From JALCSJ01 sp036788835 (lineage in GTDB: Bacteria > Bacillota > Negativicutes > Acidaminococcales > Acidaminococcaceae), in contig DAIQMR010000005.1 in the NCBI GenBank assembly GCA_036788835.1, forward strand, positions 35,054 to 99,053: a stretch of DNA of 64,000 nucleotides. Reading direction: 5' to 3'. Below the pieces are notes generated by a model that searched no databases, was not told where the DNA came from, and was given only the letters and a program-made list of their open reading frames with translations. A program made the translations under genes and the position numbers. Positions 29,601 through 38,183 of the stretch are shown here, in pieces (within the stretch, counting starts at the first letter, position 1; each line of letters starts with the position of its first letter).

Positions 29601-31560
29601 TGCCGTGACACAAACACCGCAAGTTTTTTTGGACAATCAAATAATAGAAATGGGCGAAGAACTTCATATATCTTGGGACTATGTAGATAAACTTTTTAGT
29701 CATGGGGTTATTACGTCGATTTTTAATGACTTTATGAACGGAATTAGAAATGTTGCGTCAACTGGTTTGTTTGATACAGCGTCATTGCCAGAAACAGGCG
29801 ATTTGTGGGATAGATATAACATACCAATTAAAAATATTGTTCCGTGTACTTTGCAAGAGCTTTTTGAAAAGCAGGTCAGTAAAACACCAAATGAAGTGGC
29901 AATATATTATAGAAATACGAATTTAACATACGCTGAAATTGAAGCTAAAGCAAATCAAGTTGCACGTTATTTGTGTAGCAAAGGAATTTGTGGTGCTGAT
30001 ACCAGAGTTGGAGTTTTAGGAAAAAGGCAACCAGAGACCATTATATCTATTTTGGGTGTTTTAAAAACTGGAGCAGCTTATGTTCCCATAGATCCTAATT
30101 TTCCTAAAGAAAGACAGAAATTCTTGTTGGAAAATAGTGAAACGAAAATTTTATTGACTGATGAATTATATCAGTCAGGAGAACTGGAAAATTTTTCTGA
30201 AAGTCCGATGGGCATAAAAGCATTACCGGATACACTGGCATATGTCATCTATACTTCTGGTAGTACTGGTAAACCGAAGGGCGTTATGATAAATCATGTA
30301 TCGGTTTGCAACACAATTAATGATTTGAATGAAAAAATTAAATTGAACGGCAAAGATAGGATAATAGGTATATCTTCTGTGTGTTTTGATTTGTCGGTTT
30401 ATGATATTTTTGGGGCATTGAGTGTTGGAGCCGCATTGGTTATGATTTCTGATGCAAGAGATAGTAATGAAATAATTTCTGCATTAATAGATAAACATAT
30501 AACTGTTTGGAATTCTGTTCCGGTTATATGTTCTATTGTGGCACAAAATATTTTGAAAAGGGGTATGCCATACAACTTTCCTTTACGGCAAATTCTGCTG
30601 AGTGGTGATTGGATACCGCTTGATTTACCGAATAAAGCAAAAAGCATTTTTCATAAAGCTGAATTTATGAGCTTGGGGGGAGCCACGGAAGCTTCTATAT
30701 GGTCTATATACTATGATGTAAAAGAAATGAATGCAGATTGGAAGAGTATACCATATGGAATACCTATGAAGAATCAAGCGATGTATGTACTTAATTTCAA
30801 TCTAGAACTATGCCCAGTGGATGTAGTTGGGGAAATATATATTGGGGGAGTTGGAGTCGCTCAAGGTTATTGCAGAGATATAGAGAAGACTAATTGTTCT
30901 TTTATAGAACATAGTCTTTGGGGCAGAATTTACAAAACTGGTGACATGGGAGCGTTACGTAAGGATGGATATATTGAGTTTTTAGGCAGAATAGATACAC
31001 AGGTTAAAATTCGTGGACACAGGATTGAACTAGAAGAGATAGAATATGCTATTAATAATATTTCGGGAATAGAAAAAAGTGTAGTTTCACATATTATTAA
31101 TAATAACGGTAATAAGCAACTTATAGCGTATTATATTCCAGGGGATAAAGATGTTGGCTCTGAATTTATTAAAGCAAGCATTAGTAAGTTTCTACCTGAT
31201 TATATGGTGCCGCAATATTACATGTTAATAAAGGAATTACCATTATCCGTTAATGGGAAAATAGACAGAAGTAAGTTGCCTAAACCAAAAATGGAAAACA
31301 CTGTGCGAGCATTATCAAATAATACTATAAGTCCGCTGCAAGAAAAATTGTTGAAAATATGGAAAACTGTATTTAATAACCAATCGATAAGCATAACAGA
31401 TAATTTCTATAACATTGGGGGAGACTCTATTGCTTTAATGAAATTGTTAGATGAAATATCTTTAGCTGAGTTGCCAAACATTGGATTAGAAGAGATTTTG
31501 GCACATGAAACCATTGAAGATTTATCAGTATATTTGGAACAAAATAAGGAGCATTTTTAG
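23614..31560 (+). CDS. NRPS 2: acyl-AMP ligase-ACP-Cy-A(Cys)-PCP-Cy-A(Cys)-PCP
   Basis: 2648-aa megasynthase. Residues about 1-525: an adenylating loading domain resembling fatty-acyl-AMP ligases (SSGSITEPKGA; APNFAYKYM; SGGEPIS; YGLSET). About 530-600: carrier with DSLGMF. About 616-1040: Cy domain with DMLIIDGYS. About 1074-1540: A domain with FDLSIFDIFG, NSVPAL, LSGDWI and LGGATEASIWS, giving D-L-F-N-L-S-L-I-W, a known Cys code. Carrier with LGGDSI (about 1568). About 1635-2060: second Cy whose motif reads NLMVCDGDS (first Asp replaced by Asn). About 2104-2560: second Cys-type A domain. Final carrier with IGGDSI (about 2600). No TE. It supplies the acyl starter and two cysteines. Confidence 0.92.
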   Translation: MQSNMIISRMLKKYLENSRNEIIFYNVVEERITTAKLSAMINTIMAKIKFIKPREYVIIQVGEKKTFIASLIALFFLDAIPIILPLCTSSSGYEQLKKILKKHPEIIIIADNQGYKNIGALSEESAYIHNIENDILTDCRKRRAYGKIDEAIVMFSSGSITEPKGAIITVNNIIESIKNKVNEYNVTQNDVFMTWISLEHILGFIDFMFVPFFANCKCVYSEISSFLANPKEWFDLIEKYRATVSCAPNFAYKYMCDCISSADSWNLSSIRILMSGGEPISRNVMNDFFYQVKKYHLDDKKFVAAYGLSETCSGVVINKGKVLQTSRVAEISLELGIDFDKKYLEHIRDELICQGEPMADTKVRIVDDDFKELGKNCVGNIEIKGGTVFKGYYGYNGRIPVREGWLSTGDIGFFSSDGLYVLGRRSNVLFSYGRNIYLSDIEHTVAKCFRLRNVAYGENVPKEGKYKIYLFIEGEEAIDKNFKSEIKHTVLKELGIKLDDITFVKKLSNMQTGKISKNEIMRDYTMNRDAHRKNNITLFMNSYFDNKVAENANLLDVVEDSLGMFRLIGALHQEYGVKLGIADLISNKTIHDLCNYIYEALAKIGTMDNVKNKKDVSCTSMQTAYMLGRQQEFYGNTNMSHFYLEIRHKLCPQKMEETIRKLIRRHSMLRSIFENGRRVVLEDNIAESFHLKTGQEKSLEDYRKEANKKIINPQKWPLFEVHNIQDGDSFIAIIDIDMLIIDGYSLSILFRDFKNLYNENPLQPLGDWFDEYLNWYSTKKRDDKYLRDKLFWLEKAQTLPSSPQLPLLSSVNRSTNVFLRKQKVFTNNFWKKLECFAEKQGVTVSVLLLTLYIYTLKRWSEDPEFTINVTVMDRPTQFHASELLAGEFTTNVLFNYENSSSKIRTFSQDLSFVKNRLYTYLDHNNFDGVEVIREYAKIHQGEQTYMPVVFTSMLFKEDNAIKYNDINYFVTQTSQVYLDCQIYCYDTKYVIAWDYLEKIFPHNMINDMFSYYMNIIEATIVDCDVNDIPIGNENTISNYNQTEFSQILPTVPEMLDKSFNLYSKKIAITDGVSVLTYEQLNKAVQNLVEKFIKQGVHSKDSIIVIVGKNIESVIAILAVAKMGGVFIPIPDDYPDERIETICNSSCAMWVVYALQKHIKKRTAIKITNNTTGTSKITLNDVAYIIFTSGSTGKPKGVVISQEGVMNTLADMKRRFALSEDEGILGLSALNFDLSIFDIFGSIYMGGFLALIKEPRNSKDICYILEHFPITIWNSVPALMKLFLEGIPENYVNEDIRHIFLSGDWIGTQLPQKIKKIFTNAEIISLGGATEASIWSIYFSINEIQESWSSIPYGYPLGNQTIYILNKEEKVCPTGVVGEICIGGKGVALGYIGDDDKTKKNFVSIPKIGKVYKTGDFGKFDAEGFVIILGRKDGQIKINGFRIELGEIESIARSMQGVDNAIAIMNDKEKIVLFYKGKKLDAQQLNAHLGKFLPGYMQPHKLIHIKQFPLNINQKIDRAELLKISNLRTETKSGTPASSIEKTIAHVWEKYLSIENVKNNENFFALGGDSIIAQRIAKKLSDILEIKIPFVKIVETGNIKELAEYVKNVKADVESSEHLTKENQDTDTCAAYQTEIPMTNIQKAYFSGRNASFELARYNAHYYFEVEFPYESNNLNKSIAQLIERHEVLRSVFSKNGTQQILSTVPKYVVNITRTKNREEFTKKNKQIRQALSHKNYDLSMWPLFTFEVLHRESDDYKILCVSINLMVCDGDSLRILLKELAEGIKGNELPPINYTYHEYVKALENSIDESEYKEAKNYWMQKIPYFPEFPHLPMLIGLNRCKDYKISRISETINAKTLLAFKNVVKKHSVSPAAVLCTIYAMVLAKWSNQKDLLLNLTSFERKEHVENAGGIIGDFTKIIPLEVSLDSMNIWDNALQMQKEIFENLEYQAFDGTEIIREISRKNSIIGKAIMPVVFTCVMFNSEENWFEQIGKLKYAVTQTPQVFLDNQIIEMGEELHISWDYVDKLFSHGVITSIFNDFMNGIRNVASTGLFDTASLPETGDLWDRYNIPIKNIVPCTLQELFEKQVSKTPNEVAIYYRNTNLTYAEIEAKANQVARYLCSKGICGADTRVGVLGKRQPETIISILGVLKTGAAYVPIDPNFPKERQKFLLENSETKILLTDELYQSGELENFSESPMGIKALPDTLAYVIYTSGSTGKPKGVMINHVSVCNTINDLNEKIKLNGKDRIIGISSVCFDLSVYDIFGALSVGAALVMISDARDSNEIISALIDKHITVWNSVPVICSIVAQNILKRGMPYNFPLRQILLSGDWIPLDLPNKAKSIFHKAEFMSLGGATEASIWSIYYDVKEMNADWKSIPYGIPMKNQAMYVLNFNLELCPVDVVGEIYIGGVGVAQGYCRDIEKTNCSFIEHSLWGRIYKTGDMGALRKDGYIEFLGRIDTQVKIRGHRIELEEIEYAINNISGIEKSVVSHIINNNGNKQLIAYYIPGDKDVGSEFIKASISKFLPDYMVPQYYMLIKELPLSVNGKIDRSKLPKPKMENTVRALSNNTISPLQEKLLKIWKTVFNNQSISITDNFYNIGGDSIALMKLLDEISLAELPNIGLEEILAHETIEDLSVYLEQNKEHF

Positions 31561-32637
31561 ATGATAGGAATAATTGGCGGATGTGGTAATGTTGGCCGCT
31601 GGGCAACTTATGTTTTAGCACAGTATTATAGATCATGTATTAGAGTTGGTGGAAGAAATAGCGAACACTTTAAGACAATAGAGAAATCTTTAATCCATCA
31701 TCATGACATTAAATTTAAAGATATTGATGTTATGGACATTAATAGTGTTCAAGCTTTTGCCAAAGACTGTACTATTATTTTGAATTGTTCCGGTCCTACA
31801 TATAATTATCCATCTAAACTAGCAGAAGTAATATTAAGTATGGGTATTGGGTATGTGGATGTTGGCTATAGTAAAGATATGCAAAATATATATGAAAAAT
31901 TTGGCGATAAAAGAATTATTTGTAAAGCAGGAGCAATACCGGGATTGTCGGGTGTGTTGCCGCAATATCTTGCACAAAAATTTACAAAAGTAAAGCAACT
32001 GGATGTCTATTATCGTGCTTTAGGAAAATTTACACAGACAGCAGCAGCGGACTACTTAGCAGGAGCAATTAGCGGAAGCATAGGCTTGCCTTTATTTCAT
32101 AGAGCAATAGAAAGGAAAAGTTTGCCCTTGTCTATAAATGAAAGTTATATATATCAATATTATGATTCGGAATGTGAATATGTTGATAGGCAAATAAAAT
32201 GTGATGCGTCTAGATGGTTTATGGCTGTAGATGGAGAGTGTACTAATAAGTTGTTGTCAATGAATAAGGGTATTTCTAAAAGTGATATTGCTAAAGTTGC
32301 ACAAGAATTATGCGTAGCTAGTTATGTTGATACTTTAGGCCGAACAGAATATGCTAGTTTTATTATTCAGATATCAGGAGAGAATGCAGATAAACATTTT
32401 ATAAATACATTACTTATGATGGCACCGTCTGCAGAATATGTAGCTGGAGTAGTAGCGGCTTCTTCGGTTATTTTACTAAAGAATAAGGGTAAGTTAATAA
32501 ACGGAGGTGAATTGTACAAGATAAAAGAGTTAACGAGCTTTATAGATATTATGTTGAAAATAGGACAAAATATACAGATAAATATTCTGGATAAATCAAT
32601 AGATGAGTTGATAGCTAATGAGGAAGGAGAAATTTGA
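31561..32637 (+). CDS. Saccharopine dehydrogenase-like NAD(P)-binding oxidoreductase
   Basis: 358 aa with an N-terminal Rossmann fold (MIGIIGGCGNVGRWATYVL) and the general layout of saccharopine dehydrogenase-type reductases (LNCSGP loop; AGAIPGLSGVLPQ). It begins directly after the NRPS 2 stop, with AAGGAG inside the NRPS end, and overlaps the thiazolinyl reductase region, so it is a pathway gene. The reaction is unknown. It could reduce an imine/thiazoline or a carbonyl of the product, or act in supply of a building block. It is not part of the classical yersiniabactin set. Confidence 0.7.
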   Translation: MIGIIGGCGNVGRWATYVLAQYYRSCIRVGGRNSEHFKTIEKSLIHHHDIKFKDIDVMDINSVQAFAKDCTIILNCSGPTYNYPSKLAEVILSMGIGYVDVGYSKDMQNIYEKFGDKRIICKAGAIPGLSGVLPQYLAQKFTKVKQLDVYYRALGKFTQTAAADYLAGAISGSIGLPLFHRAIERKSLPLSINESYIYQYYDSECEYVDRQIKCDASRWFMAVDGECTNKLLSMNKGISKSDIAKVAQELCVASYVDTLGRTEYASFIIQISGENADKHFINTLLMMAPSAEYVAGVVAASSVILLKNKGKLINGGELYKIKELTSFIDIMLKIGQNIQINILDKSIDELIANEEGEI

Positions 32638-32639
32638 TT

Positions 32640-33731
32640 GTGCATAAAATAAAAACGATTGTATGTGGTACAACGTTCGGACTTTTATATTTGGAAGCAT
32701 TAAAAAAATTAGGTGATAAATTTGAACTTATAGGTATTTTGGCAAAAGGTAGTGAACGCTCCAAACGTTGCGCCGCTAATTTTAATTGCACTTTGTATAC
32801 AGATACTGAGCAAGTTCCTAAGGATGTGGATTTGGCATGTGTGGTGTTAAGAAGTCGAGCTTTAGGCGGAAAAGGAACTGAAATTGCTAATTATTTTCTG
32901 GATAATGGCATAAACGTAATCCAAGAGCAACCAATCCATCCCAAAGACCTAGAAATATGCTATCGAAGCGCATTAAAACATGGTGTGTATTTTCAGACAG
33001 GGAATGTTTATTCTCACATTGGGAGTATTAAAAATTTTGCGCAACTAGCCAATAAATTAAATGAGATACATGGTAAACCGCTTTATATGAATTTATCATT
33101 TTCACCGCAAGTTTCGTATCCGTTAATGGATATTTTATTAAAAGCACTACCTGATATTCGATTATTAAGGTTGAATAATAATATCAAAGTGGGAGCATTT
33201 AGAATTTTGACTGGAACGTTGGATCAGATTCCACTATGTATGGAAATTAATAATGAAGTTTTTCCTAAAGACCCGGATAACAATATGCATTTACTGCATA
33301 GTATTATGTTTATGTATGAAAGTGGTCATTTATCGCTGCAAGATACATTTGGCCCTGTGATTTGGAATCCACGTCTTGATATTCCTACTAAACTATATAA
33401 TTACGGTAAAGTACAAAGCGATATACCAGAGTATATGCATGAAAATACAGCTTATATTTTAGGACAATATAATAGCAAAACTTTCAAGGATATTATAACA
33501 ACGATTTGGCCAGAAGCAGTAAGGCAGGATTTGTTGTTGGTTTATAAGGGAATTGGAGATAAGAAACAGATATACGATAGGGGTCAACAAGAGATGTTGT
33601 GTTCGAAAAAATGGAATGAGATGACTAAATTCCTAGGTTATGCGGATATAATGAAAGAAAAAATGGATAAATTAATGCTCGCCGATATACTTGTAAAGAA
33701 TTTATCAACTATAGAGGAGGTATGTACATGA
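32640..33731 (+). CDS. Thiazolinyl imide reductase (Irp3/PchG family)
   Basis: 363-aa Gfo/Idh/MocA-type oxidoreductase. IVCGTTFGLLYLEAL at the N terminus, GILAKGSERSKRCA, CVVLRSRALGGKGTE and VIQEQPIHPKDLE are the hallmarks of the Irp3/YbtU/PchG family, which reduces an enzyme-bound thiazoline to thiazolidine with NADPH. GTG 32640 has AAGGAGA 9 bp upstream; TTG 32634 would also be in frame. The stop overlaps the ATG of NRPS 3 (ATGA). This gene is the strongest single indicator that the locus makes a yersiniabactin/pyochelin-like thiazoline compound. Confidence 0.92.
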   Translation: MHKIKTIVCGTTFGLLYLEALKKLGDKFELIGILAKGSERSKRCAANFNCTLYTDTEQVPKDVDLACVVLRSRALGGKGTEIANYFLDNGINVIQEQPIHPKDLEICYRSALKHGVYFQTGNVYSHIGSIKNFAQLANKLNEIHGKPLYMNLSFSPQVSYPLMDILLKALPDIRLLRLNNNIKVGAFRILTGTLDQIPLCMEINNEVFPKDPDNNMHLLHSIMFMYESGHLSLQDTFGPVIWNPRLDIPTKLYNYGKVQSDIPEYMHENTAYILGQYNSKTFKDIITTIWPEAVRQDLLLVYKGIGDKKQIYDRGQQEMLCSKKWNEMTKFLGYADIMKEKMDKLMLADILVKNLSTIEEVCT

Positions 33732-36700
33732 TTCGCAGCACTGATGTGGAGACAATTCTTAATAACCTTCGGGCTAAAGGGATAACTGTATTTTTGGATG
33801 GGGAAAAAATAAAGTATAAAGCTATTGGGGGAATAGTTCAGGATGATATTATTTTACTTAAAGATTATAAAGAAGAGTTAATCAAATATTTCAACGAACA
33901 CATAAAAGAACTCAGTATAGTACCAGCTCCTGATGATTCTTATAAACCATTTCCTCTTACAGATGTACAGGCCGCTTATGCATTGGGCAGACAAGAAATG
34001 TTTGAATACGGTGGAGTGGCTTGTCATGTTTACATGGAACTAATATATGACGAATTAAATGCTGATAAAGTTCAGTCTGTCTGGAATTATTTGATAACTA
34101 GGCATGATATGTTGAGGGCTATTATTAACGAAAATGGTACACAACAAGTATTGGCGAAAGTAAACGATTTTAAGGTGCGTGAGATTAATGTTTTGCCGGA
34201 TTATAATTCTGAACATGCTCTTAAAACAATTAGGTGTAGTATGGGAAATGCAAAATATAACTTAGGCAGTTGGCCAATGTTTGAAATTGCGGTGAGCAAT
34301 ACGGACAAACATGCAATATTTCATTTTTCTATGGATTTTTTAATTGCAGATTGGAAAAGCATTTGGATGTTATTATATGAGTTTGAAACTCTATACTATC
34401 ATCCGCAACAACTTTTGCCTAAAACAGAAGTAACATTTAGAGACTATTTAATTGCGGAAAGAAAATTAAGAGAGACAGCGCAATACAGCATAGATAAAGC
34501 GTACTGGTTAAATAGAATTGATAGTATTCCTCAAGCTCCGGATTTACCTGTACTTAGAAACCAAATTAAAAAGCAAAATGAATTTTCCAGATATTTTATG
34601 GAGATGGATAAGGGAAAATGGGAAAAATTTAAAAAGATATCTTCTCATTACGGTCTTACACCAACTTCTGTAATATTATCAGTATATGCAGAGATACTAG
34701 AAAGATGGAGTCAAACGTCAGAGTTTTGTATTAATATCACTGTGCTCAATCGAGTACCACTTCATCAAAATGTAGAGAAAATTATTGGAGACTTCACATC
34801 AGTAAGTCTCTTAGAAATAAACATGGCAAAACAGAAATCATTTGTTGAAAAAGCTAGAGACATTGCTAGTCAATTATTTTCGGATTTAGATCATCGATTA
34901 TTTAATGGCATTGAGGTCATAAGGGAAATTTCTCGAAGAAAAGGAAGAGAGCATGCTTTAATGCCAGTTGTATTTACGAGTGCAATTGGCATTTCTAGTC
35001 ACAAACTTCATGGAGAATTTCACGGTAATGGAATTAGTCAGACACCACAAGTGTTCATCGATTGCCAAGTTATGGATGGTGAAAATGGGCTGCAGGCTGA
35101 TTGGGATGTGAGAAAGGGTGTCTTTCCAGAAGAAATGATTGATGATATGTTTTCTGCATTTCGTACCAGACTTTGGGAATTAGCCGATAATGAGGAGAAA
35201 TGGATATGCATATCCGAATTGGAATTACCTGCGTGGCAGCATGAGATGATTACAATGATAAATAGCACAGAAGAAGATATACCGTCAAAAATGTTATATG
35301 ATGAATTTTTAGAACAGGTTAATAGTAACCCTTTTAAAGCGGCCGTTATTGATTATGCAGGAAAGCTTACGTACTTGGAACTGCACAATATGGCTCTAGA
35401 AATAGCAAAGGGTTTACAGAACAAGGGGATTGAAAAAGGAAGTAATATTGCTATATTACTTCCTAAAAGTTGTTATCAAGTAGCGGCGGTTTTAGGAGCA
35501 TTATATGCTTCTTGCATATACGTACCTCTTGATATAGAACAACCAAAACAACGCTGGAATACAATCATTGACAATGCCGATATTAAAGCTATTATTATGT
35601 ATTCAATATATAATAACTTTGATTTTGGGCAGTTACCAGTTTTATACGTAGATAAGTTAGAAGAAATAAAGGATAAATACAGTATGCATCGTGGTAAACC
35701 GGATGACCTAGCGTATATTATTTTCACTTCAGGAACAACTGGAATTCCTAAAGGTGTAGCTGTAACACATAAGGCGGCTTGGAACACAATAAAAGATATA
35801 AATCAGAAATTTTCAGTTAATGACCAAGACACATTGTTGGGATTATCAAAATTAAATTTTGACTTATCTGTTTATGATATTTTTGGCATATTGTCATGTG
35901 GAGGAACACTTGTTTATCCAAGTAATTCAAGGTACATGGATCCATCTCATTGGGTAGAATTGGCACGTAAATATCGAATTTCCATTTGGAATTCTGTTCC
36001 TGCCTTTATGCAAATTCTAACGGGTTACTATATTAGTGAAAATATCAAGGGAACATTACCATTTCGTCTTATTTTATTATCAGGAGATTGGTTGCCGGCA
36101 GGAATGCCTGATGATATAAGAAAATGTGTTGTTAATGCTAGAGTGATTAATATGGGAGGGGCAACAGAAGCTTCTATTTGGTCGATATATCATGAGTGCG
36201 CAAATGATGAATTGCGAACGGGGAACATACCATATGGTAGACCTTTAGCAAATCAAGGTTTTTCTATATACGATAAGAAAAACCGTCCGTGTCCAATATA
36301 TGTAACAGGAGAGTTATATATTTGGGGAAAAGGTCTTGCGGAAAGGTATTACAATGATGTCAATATGACGAAACAAAAGTTTATTGGTAATAGTGGACAT
36401 AGCAGAATATATAAAACAGGAGATAGAGGTTGTTATTTGCCAAATGGTGAGATAGAGTTTAAGGGACGGAATGACAACCAGATAAAACTCAGAGGCCATC
36501 GCATCGAATTGGGAGAAATTCAATATACTTTGGAACAAAACGAATACATTTCACAAGCAATAGTATTGACTAATGAATCCCAAACAGATATTTTTGCTTT
36601 TGTGGAACTTGAAGCGCAAAATGTGCAAAATGTCGATTTTAAACAATACCTAGCTGAATATTTACCCAAATACATGATTCCTACAGATATTATAATAGTC

Positions 36701-38002
36701 GAAAAATTTCCACTTACAACCAATGGCAAGATAGATAAAGAAAAAATCAAAAAAATGATTGTTAAGCAGGTTGATACCAAGGCACAAGGAATTAAAAATC
36801 ATCATGATGAACTACACAACAAATTAATACATTTATGGAATAGCATTGTTCCCAACAGTGAGATTGGTTTGTTTGACAATTTTTATGAATGGGGGGCTGA
36901 CTCTTTAATTTTAGCCCAACTGGCTGCAAAAATCAGAGAACATATTAACAAAGACATTGCTTTTGATGCCTTACTAAGAGAAATAATACATAACCCCACC
37001 ATAGCTGAGTTATCGAACTTTGTCAGAACAAAAGAAGAGAAAATGTTTAAAAGAAATAAAATAAAAGATGAAACCTCTGATTTAGTATTTATAAAAGATT
37101 ATGGCGGTGATATCGACAAAGGATTGTACGTAATTTTTCATGGAACTTTAGGCTCATTTAACCGTTTTAATTATCTTGCTGATGCTTTGATTGCGTGTAA
37201 GGGTAGTAAAGTAATTGGCCTGGGAATTAAAGAAATTAATGAGTTTTGCTCAATGCCTCCAAGCGATTTGATATATATATTGTCAGATATATATTCCCAA
37301 AAAATACTTAGGTATAAAGCAGAAAATGTAAGATTAATCGGTTATTGTTTTGGGGGTGTTTTGGCATTAGAAACGGCTAATCGCCTTAATGAGAAATCTA
37401 TGATGGTAAGGTCTATCTCCATAATAGATAGTCTATTATTACCACATTCATTTAGAGTAGAAGATAAACTTTTGATGGAAATGATGTTCTTAGATAATAT
37501 AACAGTGTCTTACGATGATATTGGTATGCCATATCCTGACTTGTATGAGCACGTTTTAGTACAAGAGTCAATGAAAAAAGATGTAATTGGCAGTGGCTTT
37601 TTGGAAAACTTATCTGGTAGGGCAGAGATGGAGCAATTAGGTGAGTTTTTCAAAGATTTAGCGATGAAGACGCAAGAGGAACGATTTGGTTTATATGCTG
37701 AGCAGGTTAAAAAGAAGAATAACATAGATATGCCATTGGAACTAATAACGAGTTTGTACAATGTATGTGTTGTAACATTTAACTCTATGCATTATGAAAT
37801 GAGTCCCTATTTAGGAAACATAAATTATTATTTTGCTGTAAATGGCGAGGTGGAATTTAAGAAAATGCTCCTGAGTACATGGGAAAAGCTGGCATTAGGA
37901 ACTTTTTCGGTAATTGAAATTCCAGGCAACCATTATTCTTGTGTAGAACAGAAGGAAAACGCAGAATATTTGGCAGAATTATTATGCGACTTGAAAAGTT
38001 GA
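33728..38002 (+). CDS. NRPS 3: docking-Cy-A(Cys)-PCP-TE (terminal module)
   Basis: 1424 aa. TubC-like docking domain (about 1-60; VFLDGEKIKYKAIGG). Cy domain (about 75-500) with intact DFLIADWKS. A domain (about 547-1010; FDLSVYDIFG, NSVPAF, LSGDW, MGGATEASIWS), code D-L-Y-N-L-S-M-I-W, cysteine-type. Carrier with WGADSL (about 1055; A replaces the usual second G). Thioesterase (about 1120-1424) with nucleophile motif GYCFGG, a Cys where Ser is normal, and a late GNHYSC histidine. It adds the last cysteine and releases the chain. The start at ATG 33728 has GAGGAGG at 7-bp spacing and overlaps the preceding stop. Confidence 0.92.
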   Translation: MIRSTDVETILNNLRAKGITVFLDGEKIKYKAIGGIVQDDIILLKDYKEELIKYFNEHIKELSIVPAPDDSYKPFPLTDVQAAYALGRQEMFEYGGVACHVYMELIYDELNADKVQSVWNYLITRHDMLRAIINENGTQQVLAKVNDFKVREINVLPDYNSEHALKTIRCSMGNAKYNLGSWPMFEIAVSNTDKHAIFHFSMDFLIADWKSIWMLLYEFETLYYHPQQLLPKTEVTFRDYLIAERKLRETAQYSIDKAYWLNRIDSIPQAPDLPVLRNQIKKQNEFSRYFMEMDKGKWEKFKKISSHYGLTPTSVILSVYAEILERWSQTSEFCINITVLNRVPLHQNVEKIIGDFTSVSLLEINMAKQKSFVEKARDIASQLFSDLDHRLFNGIEVIREISRRKGREHALMPVVFTSAIGISSHKLHGEFHGNGISQTPQVFIDCQVMDGENGLQADWDVRKGVFPEEMIDDMFSAFRTRLWELADNEEKWICISELELPAWQHEMITMINSTEEDIPSKMLYDEFLEQVNSNPFKAAVIDYAGKLTYLELHNMALEIAKGLQNKGIEKGSNIAILLPKSCYQVAAVLGALYASCIYVPLDIEQPKQRWNTIIDNADIKAIIMYSIYNNFDFGQLPVLYVDKLEEIKDKYSMHRGKPDDLAYIIFTSGTTGIPKGVAVTHKAAWNTIKDINQKFSVNDQDTLLGLSKLNFDLSVYDIFGILSCGGTLVYPSNSRYMDPSHWVELARKYRISIWNSVPAFMQILTGYYISENIKGTLPFRLILLSGDWLPAGMPDDIRKCVVNARVINMGGATEASIWSIYHECANDELRTGNIPYGRPLANQGFSIYDKKNRPCPIYVTGELYIWGKGLAERYYNDVNMTKQKFIGNSGHSRIYKTGDRGCYLPNGEIEFKGRNDNQIKLRGHRIELGEIQYTLEQNEYISQAIVLTNESQTDIFAFVELEAQNVQNVDFKQYLAEYLPKYMIPTDIIIVEKFPLTTNGKIDKEKIKKMIVKQVDTKAQGIKNHHDELHNKLIHLWNSIVPNSEIGLFDNFYEWGADSLILAQLAAKIREHINKDIAFDALLREIIHNPTIAELSNFVRTKEEKMFKRNKIKDETSDLVFIKDYGGDIDKGLYVIFHGTLGSFNRFNYLADALIACKGSKVIGLGIKEINEFCSMPPSDLIYILSDIYSQKILRYKAENVRLIGYCFGGVLALETANRLNEKSMMVRSISIIDSLLLPHSFRVEDKLLMEMMFLDNITVSYDDIGMPYPDLYEHVLVQESMKKDVIGSGFLENLSGRAEMEQLGEFFKDLAMKTQEERFGLYAEQVKKKNNIDMPLELITSLYNVCVVTFNSMHYEMSPYLGNINYYFAVNGEVEFKKMLLSTWEKLALGTFSVIEIPGNHYSCVEQKENAEYLAELLCDLKS

Positions 38003-38056
38003 AGTGTTTTAATTAAACCATTAATTGTGCAGACTTACTGTAACATTAAGTGATAA

Positions 38057-38133
38057 TGGCGGACTTACGACCTAGCAAAGGAAAAAAAGAAATGGTAAAA
38101 TGGTTTTTGCGGTTAGTGAAAACTAACCGCAAA
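38057..38133 (+). promoter_or_regulatory. Promoter/leader block of the ABC pair (shared with SLH porin)
   Basis: The arm TGGCGGACTTACGACCTAG begins at 38057 and TAAAAT is at 38096-38101, the same 39-bp spacing as at the porin gene. A perfect 11-bp hairpin pairs 38106-38116 with 38123-38133. Relative to the porin leader hairpin, one T-A pair is changed to C-G and one G-U to G-C, so pairing is preserved while sequence changes. Confidence 0.65.
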
Positions 38134-38183
38134 GGACTGTCTTAAATATTCATGTCTTCGCAAAATAGGAGGAAATAACTAAA

